Below, piece by piece: positions 16,300-25,067 of a stretch of 64,000 bases of DNA. Each line of letters begins with the position of its first letter. Position 1 is the first letter of the stretch. Under the pieces are notes generated by a model. That model saw only the letters and a list, made by a program, of their open reading frames with translations, was not told where the DNA came from and did not search any database. The stretch is from contig NZ_CP084580.1 in assembly GCF_021869765.1 (NCBI RefSeq), positions 2,108,001 through 2,172,000 on the forward strand. The letters are read 5' to 3'. Position numbers and translations under genes: made by a program. Source of the DNA: Chryseobacterium sp. MEBOG06 (GTDB taxonomy: Bacteria; Bacteroidota; Bacteroidia; Flavobacteriales; Weeksellaceae).

Positions 16300-18453
16300 A
16301 TGAAGAAAAAACTACTAACAATTGGAACGTTGGCTCTGCTTGCCTGCTCGGGTATTCAGGCTCAGACCTTATTATTTGATAAGGGAGCATTATGGAGCTA
16401 CAAAGACAATAATCAGGCTCAGCCCACAGGATGGAATGCTAAGACCTATGATGTTTCAACATGGACAGTTGGCAATGGCCCGCTAGGTTACGGGGATCCT
16501 GTAACAACAACAATTAACTCCGGGCTTACTACTGCTTATTTTGCTAAGGATTTTACCGTTGACCTTTCTGCGCTTTCTGATACTATGGAACTTGGTGTGA
16601 TGAGAGATGATGGTATTATTGTATACCTTAACGGTGAAGAAGTGGTAAGAGACAATATGCCGGCGGGTATTGTTACATTCAATACTTTCTCTAGTACAAC
16701 CATTGATGGGGCTGCAGAAAATGTATACAATATTTTTTCTATTCCAAAATCAAAATTTGTAAACGGTGTCAACAGAATCTCTGTTGAATTACATAACAGA
16801 AGTGCAACCAGTTCAGACCTTAGAATTGATGCTTATCTTAAGACAACTGCAAATACTACAAACCCTGTAGCTTGTAACGGAACACATATCAGCTGTTTTA
16901 CGTCTATCGTTCCTACAGCACAAACGGATAAACTGATCATTCCTTCGGAGCATAAATATCAGCTTATCTTAAAAGAGGGCGACAGCTATACCGAAGGTGG
17001 AGGATTAGTAGGAGGTCAGAATGACTTTACAGCCTATGTACCAAAAACAGGAAGCAGTACAAACGGATATCTTTCCGTAAACCATGAAACAAATCCTGGA
17101 GGAGTTACAATGGCAGAGATCAATTACAATGCTTCTACCAAACTTTGGCAGCTAACCAAATCCAGAGCTGTAAGCTTCTCAGATCCCAGTCTGGTACAGA
17201 CGATCAGAAACTGTTCAGGAGGAATTACACCTTGGGGAACAGTGGTTACCGCAGAAGAATCTGTTACTTCCAATGATCTGAATGCAGATGGATACAAAGA
17301 TTACGGCTGGTTGGTAGAGATTGATCCCGCCACAGCTCAGGTCATCTCTAAAAACCCGAACGGTTCCAAAGGAAAACTTTGGCAGATGGGAATTATGAAC
17401 CATGAGAATGTAGTGATCAACAATGCAGGAACTATTGCATATTATGGAGAAGACGGAGGAACTCACATGGTGTATAAATATATTATGGATACTCCAAACG
17501 ATCTTTCTTCAGGAAATCTATATGTATTAAAATTAGACCAGGGATTAACGGCAGCAGGAGATCCGGCAGGAACTACAGCAACATGGATTCAGGTGCCGAA
17601 TAAAACAAAGGCAGATCAAAATAATACAGCATCATTAGCTTTGTCATTAGGAGGTACTAAATTTAATGGAGTAGAAGATGTAGACATCAGCCCATTGGAT
17701 GGCAGAATTTATTTTACAGCAAAAGGATTAGACAGAGTGTACCGTTTACAGGATAACGGAATGACGGCTTCACAGGTAGAGACTTTCGTAGGAGGAAGTT
17801 CTACAGTATATTCTTTCAATACAGCTCAGGGAATGAAATCCGAAGTATGGGCAGATGGTAATGATAACCTTACTTTTGACGAGCTTGGAAACCTTTGGGT
17901 TCTTCAGGATGGTGGTAAGAACTATATTTGGGTAATTGCACCGGATCATACTCAGGCTGATCCGAAAGTAAGACTATTTGCTTCTATGCCGGCAGGAGCA
18001 GAGCCTACAGGTCTTACATTTACTCCGGATCATAAATTTGGTTTCTTCTCAGTTCAGCACCCGGATTCAACCATTTCTACAGACGTAGATGCAACGGGGA
18101 ATACAATCAACTATAAAGGAAAATCAGCAACTGTTGTTATTGCTCTTAAGAATAACTTAGGTATCGAAGGATCTTTAGGAACAATCGAAAACAATACAGC
18201 AGAAAATACAGTAACTGTCGCTCCAAACCCTACTTCAGGGATCGTGAAAATCAATTCAGGAAAAGGACTGAAAGATATTTCAGTAACAGCTTACAGTATG
18301 GATGGCAAAATTGTTTACACGAAGAAATTCAATGGTACAAGCAAAGCTTTGGACCTGGACTTTACGCAGCAGTTGGAAGGATCTCGTGTTTTAATTTTAA
18401 ATATTGAAGCAGAAGGAGGTTTCCAGAAGACCGTAAAACTTTTAAAGAAGTAA
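16300..18453 (+). CDS. Secreted PhoX-like (DUF839) protein with T9SS sorting domain
   Basis: 717 residues. A signal peptide ends near GIQAQ. Residues about 20-185 form a beta-sandwich, perhaps carbohydrate binding (MRDDGIIVYLNGEEVVRDN). The central part (about 205-590) resembles PhoX alkaline phosphatase: SVNHETNPGG, NCSGGITPWGTVVTAEES, MNHENVVINN and AYYGEDGGTHMVYKY are the metal-site regions of that family. The last 75 residues (VAPNPTSGIVKINSG to KTVKLLKK) are a type A T9SS C-terminal domain, so the protein is exported through the outer membrane. Phosphatase activity is inferred; phosphate regulation is not visible. Confidence 0.85.
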   Translation: MKKKLLTIGTLALLACSGIQAQTLLFDKGALWSYKDNNQAQPTGWNAKTYDVSTWTVGNGPLGYGDPVTTTINSGLTTAYFAKDFTVDLSALSDTMELGVMRDDGIIVYLNGEEVVRDNMPAGIVTFNTFSSTTIDGAAENVYNIFSIPKSKFVNGVNRISVELHNRSATSSDLRIDAYLKTTANTTNPVACNGTHISCFTSIVPTAQTDKLIIPSEHKYQLILKEGDSYTEGGGLVGGQNDFTAYVPKTGSSTNGYLSVNHETNPGGVTMAEINYNASTKLWQLTKSRAVSFSDPSLVQTIRNCSGGITPWGTVVTAEESVTSNDLNADGYKDYGWLVEIDPATAQVISKNPNGSKGKLWQMGIMNHENVVINNAGTIAYYGEDGGTHMVYKYIMDTPNDLSSGNLYVLKLDQGLTAAGDPAGTTATWIQVPNKTKADQNNTASLALSLGGTKFNGVEDVDISPLDGRIYFTAKGLDRVYRLQDNGMTASQVETFVGGSSTVYSFNTAQGMKSEVWADGNDNLTFDELGNLWVLQDGGKNYIWVIAPDHTQADPKVRLFASMPAGAEPTGLTFTPDHKFGFFSVQHPDSTISTDVDATGNTINYKGKSATVVIALKNNLGIEGSLGTIENNTAENTVTVAPNPTSGIVKINSGKGLKDISVTAYSMDGKIVYTKKFNGTSKALDLDFTQQLEGSRVLILNIEAEGGFQKTVKLLKK

Positions 18454-18471
18454 ATTATTAATAATTCCAGT

Positions 18472-18503
18472 CTGGCAGCAACTTTTTGCTGCCAGTCTTT
18501 TAT
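18472..18503 (+). terminator. Terminator after the PhoX-like gene, ending 4 nt before the next start
   Basis: CTGGCAGCA pairs with TGCTGCCAG, followed by TCTTTTATATTT. It fills almost the whole 54-nt gap, so the next gene has either read-through transcription or a promoter within the gene upstream. Confidence 0.8.
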
Positions 18504-18507
18504 ATTT

Positions 18508-19407
18508 ATGAAAAAGCTTATCTTACTTGTTTCCATCGTATCACTTTCTCAGCTCAAGGCTCAGATTGATCCTGTTAAATATCCTACTTTTACCAATATT
18601 GAGGATGCTTTAGCCAGTAAAAAAACAGTTTACAGTATCAGTTTTCGGGAAAAAGGAATGTTCAATCTTCCTCCAAAGACTGTAAAGCTGGACTCAGTAT
18701 TTTTTCTGAATATTATGGCCAATAAGCTTGAAAAGATGGATCAGGAATTATTTGCACTAAAAGAACTTGAAATACTGAACGTTAATGAAAACAGTATTAA
18801 ATACATCCCTGATGAAATAAGCCAGCTTAAAAAACTGACCACATTCTCGATGAACCTTAATAGCCTGACCAGCATCAATCCTAATATTGCAAAGCTTCAG
18901 AACTTAAAAGTAGTTCATTTTGATGCCAATAATCTGAACGTTTTTCCGGAAGCATTAATGCAGATTCCAACGCTGGAAGAAATCAACCTGCAGGGGAACC
19001 AGATCAGCTTTATTGCAGACAGACTGCATCAGATTAAAAATCTGAAATTTTTAAACCTTTCAGATAATCAGATCAATGATTTGGGAAATTTATCCTTTCC
19101 TAAAAACTTAAAATATCTTGAATTACAGCAGAATGCCATTGTAAAATTGCCGGAGAACCTCTTTAAATCAAGAAATCTTGAATTTCTGAATGTAAGCGGC
19201 AACAATATCACAGAAATTTCATCCCGAATAAAAGGATTAAAGAATATCGTCAGCATGAACCTGGCTAACAATAATTTGAAAGATATTCCTGTAGAAATCA
19301 AACAGCTGAAAAATCTGAAAACATTGATTCTTACAGGAAATCCTATAGAGAAAAATAAAATTGAAAATTTAAAAACCTCACTGCCGGAAACCCAGATCTA
19401 TTTCTAG
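18508..19407 (+). CDS. Exported leucine-rich-repeat protein
   Basis: 299 residues with a signal peptide (MKKLILLVSIVSLSQLKAQ). From about residue 75 to the end there are roughly nine LRRs of 22-23 residues with the LxxLxLxxNxI pattern (LEEINLQGNQISFIADRL, LKFLNLSDNQINDL, LEFLNVSGNNITEISSRI). The repeats are of the short bacterial type, suggesting a curved solenoid for protein binding. No anchor, lipobox or T9SS domain is visible, so it is probably periplasmic or secreted by other means. The partner is unknown. Its stop lies 2 nt from that of the converging gene. Confidence 0.87.
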   Translation: MKKLILLVSIVSLSQLKAQIDPVKYPTFTNIEDALASKKTVYSISFREKGMFNLPPKTVKLDSVFFLNIMANKLEKMDQELFALKELEILNVNENSIKYIPDEISQLKKLTTFSMNLNSLTSINPNIAKLQNLKVVHFDANNLNVFPEALMQIPTLEEINLQGNQISFIADRLHQIKNLKFLNLSDNQINDLGNLSFPKNLKYLELQQNAIVKLPENLFKSRNLEFLNVSGNNITEISSRIKGLKNIVSMNLANNNLKDIPVEIKQLKNLKTLILTGNPIEKNKIENLKTSLPETQIYF

Positions 19408-19409
19408 AT

Positions 19410-19733
19410 TTATCCGCCAACACGTTTGGTTTTATATCCCATTTCTTTAAGGATATTCATGATTTTATCACGGTTATCCCCCTGAATGATAATCGTTCCA
19501 TCCTTCTCAGAACCGCCTATTCCTAAGGTGGTTTTTATTTTCTTTGAGATTTTTTTCAGGTCTTCCTCACTGCCTTCCCAGCCTTCAACAACCGTTACCG
19601 GCTTACCATTTCTCCCTTTTTTTTCAAATTTGCATACTAAAGGTTCCTTTTGCTTGAATTGTTCCTCAGGCATTTCAAAATCCTGCTCATCATGATCAGG
19701 AAAAAGATTCTTCAATTGATCTCGTAAATCCAT
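19410..19733 (-). CDS. eIF1/SUI1 family translation initiation factor homologue (YciH-like)
   Basis: 107 residues. The core is the SUI1 fold: RNGKPVTVVEGWEG, DLKKISKKIKTTLGIGG, GTIIIQGDNRDKIMNIL and a basic end GYKTKRVGG. The first 40 residues are acidic and specific to this group. In archaea and eukaryotes eIF1 controls start-codon choice. The bacterial YciH group can influence initiation fidelity on the 30S subunit, but its normal role is poorly known. It is a single gene, convergent with the LRR gene with 2 nt between stops, so each gene's terminator must lie inside the other. Confidence 0.88.
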   Translation of the reverse strand: MDLRDQLKNLFPDHDEQDFEMPEEQFKQKEPLVCKFEKKGRNGKPVTVVEGWEGSEEDLKKISKKIKTTLGIGGSEKDGTIIIQGDNRDKIMNILKEMGYKTKRVGG

Positions 19734-20035
19734 AAAGCAAAATTAAAAAGATTTACTGATTTATGAATGCAAATGATCACGAAATTTCATGAATTTTGAT
19801 AAAACAGATCTTTATCCGGCTTTTTTAAAGTGTCATTGTCATTGCTAAAGAATCTAGCTGGCTGTATACTTGTATACTGATGATAAGCTGGTTGGGTTTC
19901 TGATAAATCTCTTTAATCTATGCAGAATAAAACAGGAAGAGTCACAGAATTATTATTAAAAAGATATAAGGTCCTTATTTTAAAAGAATGCCCAAAATTC
20001 AGGACCTCAAATTCTTCTATTCATCGGAAATTAGG
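19734..20035. other. Intergenic region between the divergent SUI1 and gpmI genes
   Basis: About 300 nt holding the divergent promoters. A 62-codon frame from 19920 overlaps the start of gpmI in another frame and has no motif; I treat it as chance. Confidence 0.6.
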
Positions 20036-20043
20036 TAAATTTG
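20036..20043 (+). promoter_or_regulatory. gpmI promoter -7 element
   Basis: TAAATTTG, 19 nt upstream of the gpmI start codon; the -33 TTG is not conserved. Confidence 0.5.
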
Positions 20044-20062
20044 TATATAAAAGTTTTAGAAA

Positions 20063-21604
20063 ATGTCGAAAAAAGCAATACTGGCTATCCTTGACGGATG
20101 GGGATTAGGAACAAACCCGGATGTTTCCGCAATAGATAAAGCAAATACACCATTTATAGACAGCTGTTTCAAAAAATTCCCACATACAACACTTGAAGCA
20201 AGTGGACTGGCAGTAGGTCTTCCGGAAGGACAGATGGGGAATTCCGAAGTAGGACATATGAACCTTGGAGCCGGAAGAGTAGTTTACCAAAATCTGGTAA
20301 AACTCAATATGGCTGTTGAGAACGGGACTTTAGGACAGGAAAAAGTGATTCAGGATGCTTTTGAATATGCCAAAAAAGAAAATAAAAAAGTACACTTCAT
20401 CGGATTGGTTTCCAATGGAGGAGTTCACTCACATATCAACCATTTAAAAGGATTACTGACTGCTGCAAAAGAATTCGGATTGGATGAAAATGTTTTTGTT
20501 CACGCATTTACCGATGGCAGAGACTGTGATCCGCATTCCGGATTTGGATTCATTGATGAACTTCAACAACATATGGAAGCTACCACAGGAAAGCTGGCTA
20601 CCGTTGTCGGAAGATATTATGCGATGGACAGAGATAAAAGATGGGAGCGTGTAAAACTGGCTTATGATGCCCTTGTAGAAGGAGTAGGCGAGCAGACCAC
20701 AGATGCTTTGGCAGTTATTAAGGCTTCCTATGATAATAAGGTAACCGATGAATTCCTGAAACCTATTATTTTAGTAAACACTACTGAAACAGGTAATATC
20801 GTGCCGGTAGCAAGAATCATTGATAATGATGTGGTAATCTGCTTCAACTTCCGTACAGACAGAGGAAGAGAAATTACAGAAGTTCTTTCACAGAAAGACT
20901 TCCCGGAATATTCTATGAAGAAATTGAACCTTTATTATATTACGTTGACGAACTATGACAAAACATTCCAGAATGTTAATGTAGTCTTTGACGAAAATGT
21001 TTTGACAGAAACAATGGGGGAAATTCTTGAAAAAAATAACAAATCTCAGATCAGAATTGCTGAAACAGAAAAATATCCTCACGTTACCTTTTTCTTCTCA
21101 GGAGGAAGAGAAGAGGAGTTCAACGGAGAAAGAAGATTACTGTGCCCAAGTCCGAAGGATGTTCCTACTTATGATTTAAAGCCGGAAATGTCAGCCTATG
21201 ATATCACCAGCGCTATCGTACCGGAACTGGAACAGGGAAATGCCGATTTTGTTTGTCTGAATTTTGCCAATACCGATATGGTAGGGCATACAGGAGTATT
21301 TGAAGCCGCTGTAAAAGCTGCAGAAGTCGTAGATCAGTGCATTGAAAAGGTAGCTGCTGCTGCTTACGAAAACGGATACACCGTTTTCATTCTTGCAGAT
21401 CACGGAAATTCTGATGTAATGATGAATCCTGATGGAACTCCAAACACCCAGCACTCAACAAATCTGGTTCCTTTTATTGTAATGGATAAAGATCATACCT
21501 GGAATTTGAAACCCGGAAAGCTGGGCGATGTAGCGCCCACAATTCTGAAAGTAATGGGTGTTGAAATACCGGAAGCAATGACAGGAGATGTTTTAGTTAG
21601 TTAA
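20063..21604 (+). CDS. gpmI: 2,3-bisphosphoglycerate-independent phosphoglycerate mutase
   Basis: 513 residues, the usual length for the metal-dependent (Mn2+) mutase that interconverts 3- and 2-phosphoglycerate in glycolysis and gluconeogenesis. AILDGWGLG opens the alkaline-phosphatase-like core, MGNSEVGHMNLGAGR carries the catalytic Ser61, VHAFTDGRDCDPHSG is in the transferase domain, and NTDMVGHTG with FILADHGNSD completes the metal site. It is cytoplasmic, a single gene with its own promoter, and followed by a strong terminator. Confidence 0.96.
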   Translation: MSKKAILAILDGWGLGTNPDVSAIDKANTPFIDSCFKKFPHTTLEASGLAVGLPEGQMGNSEVGHMNLGAGRVVYQNLVKLNMAVENGTLGQEKVIQDAFEYAKKENKKVHFIGLVSNGGVHSHINHLKGLLTAAKEFGLDENVFVHAFTDGRDCDPHSGFGFIDELQQHMEATTGKLATVVGRYYAMDRDKRWERVKLAYDALVEGVGEQTTDALAVIKASYDNKVTDEFLKPIILVNTTETGNIVPVARIIDNDVVICFNFRTDRGREITEVLSQKDFPEYSMKKLNLYYITLTNYDKTFQNVNVVFDENVLTETMGEILEKNNKSQIRIAETEKYPHVTFFFSGGREEEFNGERRLLCPSPKDVPTYDLKPEMSAYDITSAIVPELEQGNADFVCLNFANTDMVGHTGVFEAAVKAAEVVDQCIEKVAAAAYENGYTVFILADHGNSDVMMNPDGTPNTQHSTNLVPFIVMDKDHTWNLKPGKLGDVAPTILKVMGVEIPEAMTGDVLVS

Positions 21605-21621
21605 AATTCAATAATAATATT

Positions 21622-21658
21622 AAAAAAATGCCGTTATAATGATATAATGGCATTTTTT
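21622..21658 (+). terminator. gpmI terminator
   Basis: AAAAAATGCC pairs with GGCATTTTTT and the pairing continues for six more positions inward (one G-T), closing with a tetraloop. Confidence 0.85.
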
Positions 21659-21722
21659 ATGATATATGTCAGATAAGGTATGAGATGCATACTTTATTAT
21701 GCGTTAAATAATAAATAAATCA

Positions 21723-21730
21723 TATCTTTG
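21723..21730 (+). promoter_or_regulatory. Desaturase promoter -7 element
   Basis: TATCTTTG, 22 nt upstream of the start codon; the -33 TTG is not found at standard spacing. Confidence 0.5.
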
Positions 21731-21752
21731 TCAATTAAAACTGAATAGTAAA

Positions 21753-22730
21753 ATGTATCAAAAGCTTGTTAGGAAAGAAGTAATGGGAATATTGGAAAAG
21801 GAAGTAGGTTCTTTTCTTGATAAATTTTTAACGCCGATTGAAAAAATATGGCAGCCTTCCGATTATTTACCAGATCCTTCAAGCGATGATTTTAAGCATG
21901 ATTTAGAAGAAATTCAGACTTTTGCCCGTGAAATGCCTTATGATTTATTTGTAACATTAATTGGAGACTGTATCACGGAAGAAGCTCTTCCATCTTACGA
22001 GTCCTGGTTGATGGGAGTAGATGGAATCAATCAGGAAGAAAAACTAGGCTGGGCAAACTGGGTGAGAGCATGGACTGCTGAAGAGAACAGACATGGTGAT
22101 CTGCTGAACAAATACCTTTATCTGTGTGGTAGAGTAAATATGAGAGAAGTAGAGATCACTACTCAGTATTTGATCAATGACGGTTTCGATCTTGGAACCA
22201 GTATGGATCCATACAGAAACTTTATTTATACAAGTTTTCAGGAAACAGCTACCAATATTTCTCACAGAAGAGTAGGAACATTGGCAAAGCAGTCAGGAAA
22301 CGGTAAATTAGCCAAAATGTGTGGCGTAATTGCTGCAGATGAAGCAAGGCACGCTAAAGCTTATAAACATTTCGTAGCTAAAATCCTTGAAATAGACCCT
22401 TCAGAAATGATTCTTGCGTTCGAAGATATGATGCGTAAGAAAATCGTTATGCCTGCTCACCTGATGAGACAATCCGGACAGAAAGCAGGAGAACTTTGGG
22501 GGCATTTCTCAGATGCTGCACAGAGATGTATGGTATATACAGGGAATGATTATATCAATATTATGAAAGACTTATTAGATGAGTGGAAAATAGAGCACGT
22601 AAAAGGTCTTACAGAGAAAGCGGAAAAAGCTCAGGAATACCTGATGAAGCTTCCTGCAAGACTACAGAAGATCACAGACAGAGTTTCTACTCCGGATCTT
22701 CAGTTCCAGTTCAACTGGGTAAAGAGCTAA
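21753..22730 (+). CDS. Acyl-ACP desaturase (soluble di-iron, fatty acid desaturase type 2)
   Basis: 325 residues. The di-iron ligands appear as two ExxH motifs, TAEENRHGDLL and ADEARHAKAY, with further carboxylates in ITEEALPSYES and QETATNISH, the layout of plant stearoyl-ACP desaturases. It would insert a cis double bond into saturated acyl-ACP in the cytoplasm, using ferredoxin-type electrons, and so control membrane fluidity. Chain length and position (often delta-9) cannot be read from sequence here. It is a single gene; the terminator downstream overlaps the promoter of the next gene. Confidence 0.9.
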   Translation: MYQKLVRKEVMGILEKEVGSFLDKFLTPIEKIWQPSDYLPDPSSDDFKHDLEEIQTFAREMPYDLFVTLIGDCITEEALPSYESWLMGVDGINQEEKLGWANWVRAWTAEENRHGDLLNKYLYLCGRVNMREVEITTQYLINDGFDLGTSMDPYRNFIYTSFQETATNISHRRVGTLAKQSGNGKLAKMCGVIAADEARHAKAYKHFVAKILEIDPSEMILAFEDMMRKKIVMPAHLMRQSGQKAGELWGHFSDAAQRCMVYTGNDYINIMKDLLDEWKIEHVKGLTEKAEKAQEYLMKLPARLQKITDRVSTPDLQFQFNWVKS

Positions 22731-22765
22731 AAGTTCCATATTATTATTTAATTTATAAAAGTATT

Positions 22766-22794
22766 GAGTGCCTTTCTTTTTGGCACTCTTTTTT
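22766..22794 (+). terminator. Desaturase terminator
   Basis: GAGTGCC pairs with GGCACTC across a T-rich loop and is followed by TTTTTTATTTC. The 3' arm overlaps the TTG of the next promoter. Confidence 0.8.
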
Positions 22795-22808
22795 ATTTCT
22801 TATCTTTG
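22780..22808 (+). promoter_or_regulatory. Promoter of the HAD phosphatase gene, overlapping a terminator
   Basis: TTG at 22780-22782, an 18-nt spacer and TATCTTTG at 22801-22808. The leader to the ATG at 22829 is about 15 nt. Confidence 0.7.
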
Positions 22809-22828
22809 CAAAGCTAAAAAAGAACAAA

Positions 22829-23260
22829 ATGTTAAATAATAAAAAGATTGCTGTTGACTTTGACGGGACCGTTGTGGATGATGCTTATCCGGCAATTGGA
22901 AAACCGAAAACCTTTGCTTTCGAAACTTTAAAAAGACTGCAGGCAGAAGGATACAGACTTATTCTTTGGACCTATAGACACGGAAAAACGTTAGATGAAG
23001 CAGTAGAATTCTGCAAAAAAAACGGAATCGAATTCTATGCAGTAAACTCAAGCTTTGAAGGAGAGGTCTTTGACTCTGAAAATCAATCCAGAAAACTGGA
23101 TGCAGATTGGTTCATTGACGACAGAAACTTAGGTGGATTCCCGGGATGGGGCGAAATCTACAATATTATTCAGGAGAGAATAGAATTCCGTGTAGAAGGA
23201 AAAGAAGTTCTTGCCTATTCAAAATTAAAAAAAGAAAAGAAAAAAGGACTTTTCTGGTAA
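22829..23260 (+). CDS. Small HAD-superfamily phosphatase (BT0820-like)
   Basis: 143 residues from the ATG at 22829; a longer frame from 22583 runs through the desaturase gene, the terminator and the promoter and is not used. The HAD motifs are AVDFDGTVVDD (nucleophile and acid Asp, DxDGT), LILWTYRHGKTL (motif II Thr region) and DWFIDDRNLGG (motif IV Asp pair). There is no cap domain of usual size, as in the BT0820-like group. The substrate is unknown; a small phosphorylated metabolite is expected. It is cytoplasmic. Confidence 0.87.
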   Translation: MLNNKKIAVDFDGTVVDDAYPAIGKPKTFAFETLKRLQAEGYRLILWTYRHGKTLDEAVEFCKKNGIEFYAVNSSFEGEVFDSENQSRKLDADWFIDDRNLGGFPGWGEIYNIIQERIEFRVEGKEVLAYSKLKKEKKKGLFW

Positions 23261-23424
23261 GACCAAGCATAGAAGCCAGACATTAAACAGTAGTTTTTTT
23301 AGTGTCATATTCATTATTGAGCTTCTTGAGTATTATTAGAAAAGTTGATAGATCATTAAAAGTTAAATGCACACAATGCTGTGATATTAACTTCTTGTAT
23401 CTAATATCTAACATCTATACAACA

Positions 23425-24234
23425 ATGATTCAATTAAAAACGATAGACGAATTGCGTCTTATGAAGGAGAGTGCCCGACTGGTTTCTAAAACATTGGGAA
23501 TGTTGGCAAAGGAAATTAAACCGGGGATTACTACCTTATATTTAGATAAACTGGCTCATGACTTTATCAAAGATCATGGTGCTGAACCTGCATTCTTGGG
23601 ATATGGAGGTTTCCCGAACTCTCTGTGTATTTCTCCGAATGACCAGGTAGTTCATGGTTTTCCTAATAATGAAGTCGTAAAAGAAGGAGATGTTCTTTCT
23701 GTAGACTGTGGAGTTATCCTTAATGGTTTCGTAGGAGATCATGCCTATACTTTTGAAATCGGTGAAGTAGCACCGGAGGTTAAAAAATTACTGCAGGTTA
23801 CCAAAGAATCTCTTTACAAAGGGATTGCGCAGTGTGTAAGAGGAAAAAGAATAGGGGATATTTCCCACGCTATCCAGGCACATTGTGAAAAAGAAGGGTA
23901 TGGAGTAGTAAAAGAACTTGTAGGACATGGTTTAGGAAGAAAGATGCACGAAGATCCACAAGTACCTAACTATGGCAGACAGGGAAGTGGAAAAGTGATC
24001 AAAGACGGTTTGGCTATTGCTATTGAACCAATGATCAACCTTGGTACCGAAAAAGTAAAATTCCATAATGACGGCTGGACAGTAACTACTTTAGATAATC
24101 TGCCATCTGCTCACTTCGAACATGATGTAGCAGTAATCAACGGTAAGCCGGTATTGCTTTCAACATTTGACTATGTGTATGAAGCTTTAGGGATTGTAAG
24201 TGATGAAGAAAAGCAGTTCCAACTGGATTTTTAA
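23425..24234 (+). CDS. map: Methionine aminopeptidase, type I
   Basis: 269 residues from the ATG at 23425 (MIQLKTIDELRLMK). A GTG 123 nt upstream is in frame, but the added residues do not fit the family. The five metal ligands are visible in their usual contexts: SVDCGV and GDHAYTF (two Asp), GHGLGRKMHEDP (His), AIEPM (Glu) and HFEHDVAV (Glu). It removes the initiator methionine from new proteins and is normally essential. The last base of its stop codon is the first base of the next start (TAATG), so the downstream methyltransferase is translationally coupled. Confidence 0.94.
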   Translation: MIQLKTIDELRLMKESARLVSKTLGMLAKEIKPGITTLYLDKLAHDFIKDHGAEPAFLGYGGFPNSLCISPNDQVVHGFPNNEVVKEGDVLSVDCGVILNGFVGDHAYTFEIGEVAPEVKKLLQVTKESLYKGIAQCVRGKRIGDISHAIQAHCEKEGYGVVKELVGHGLGRKMHEDPQVPNYGRQGSGKVIKDGLAIAIEPMINLGTEKVKFHNDGWTVTTLDNLPSAHFEHDVAVINGKPVLLSTFDYVYEALGIVSDEEKQFQLDF

Positions 24235-25001
24235 TGAAAAAGGTAACTAAACTTTTACTGAATAAAATTCCACGCCCCATGCTGATTAAAATGAGCATCT
24301 GGGCAAGACCTCTTATTTATCAGTTTTTCAAAGGAGATGAGTTTTACGATCCTATAGATGGAAGATCCTACAGGAAATTTCTTCCTTATGGATACGGAAA
24401 GCAAAGAGAAAATGCGCTTTCCCCGGGAACTTTAAGCCTGGAAAGACATCGTCAGATGTGGCTTTATCTTCAGAATGAAACTGATTTCTTCATTAAAAAT
24501 TATAAAGTACTTCACATTGCTCCCGAACAGGAATTTTTAAGGAAATTCAAAAGGATGAGCAATCTGAACTATATTTCAGCAGATCTTTACTCTCCGATAG
24601 TAGATGTAAAGGCGGATATTCTGGACTTGCCTTTTGAGAGTGAAACCTTCGATATTGTTTTCTGTAATCATGTTTTGGAACATATTGAAGATGATGCAAA
24701 AGCAATGAGTGAACTGTATAGAGTAATGAAACCAGGTGGATGGGGAATCCTTCAGGTACCGATGAAAAATTCTTTGGAGAAAACTTACGAAGATTTTACA
24801 ATCACAGACCCGAAAGAACGCCAGAAACACTTCGGACAGTACGATCATGTTCGCTGGTACGGAATGGATTATTTTGACCGTTTAAAGAAGGCAGGTTTTG
24901 AAATAGAACCCAACTTCTATTCGCAGAAATTCTCCGAAGAAGAAATTAAAAAATATGGGTTAAGGCATAATGAGATCTTACCTATAGTTTACAAGAAATA
25001 A
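24234..25001 (+). CDS. SAM-dependent methyltransferase (class I, Methyltransf_11 type)
   Basis: 255 residues. The Rossmann-like SAM site begins at VLHIAPEQEFLRKF in place of the usual glycine-rich loop. It continues with the acidic YISADLYSP, then DILDLPFESETFDIVFCNHV and LEHIEDDAKAMSELYRVMKPGG, typical motif IV-VI sequence. The N-terminal 90 residues are rich in basic and aromatic residues (FYDPIDGRSYRKFLPYGYGK) and may bind substrate. The target (lipid, glycan or small molecule) is unknown. It is coupled to map by a 1-nt overlap and ends at a strong hairpin. Confidence 0.88.
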   Translation: MKKVTKLLLNKIPRPMLIKMSIWARPLIYQFFKGDEFYDPIDGRSYRKFLPYGYGKQRENALSPGTLSLERHRQMWLYLQNETDFFIKNYKVLHIAPEQEFLRKFKRMSNLNYISADLYSPIVDVKADILDLPFESETFDIVFCNHVLEHIEDDAKAMSELYRVMKPGGWGILQVPMKNSLEKTYEDFTITDPKERQKHFGQYDHVRWYGMDYFDRLKKAGFEIEPNFYSQKFSEEEIKKYGLRHNEILPIVYKK

Positions 25002-25005
25002 AAAT

Positions 25006-25038
25006 AAAAACGTCTTCATATCCTGAAGACGTTTTTTT
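25006..25038. terminator. Bidirectional terminator between methyltransferase and SMR genes
   Basis: A 13-bp perfect stem (AAAAACGTCTTCA with its complement), 5-nt loop and T-runs on both strands. Confidence 0.88.
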
Positions 25039-25067
25039 AGATAGTTGTTTATATTACATCTCTTCTT

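Noticed and set aside
19920..20108. 62-codon plus-strand frame before gpmI
   Set aside because: It overlaps the gpmI start and runs over its promoter; no motif.
22583..22828. Upstream extension of the HAD phosphatase frame
   Set aside because: It overlaps the desaturase gene in another frame and crosses a terminator and a promoter; the family starts at the ATG at 22829.
23302..23424. GTG start for methionine aminopeptidase
   Set aside because: The added 41 residues are hydrophobic and Cys-rich and unlike the family; the ATG at 23425 gives the normal length.
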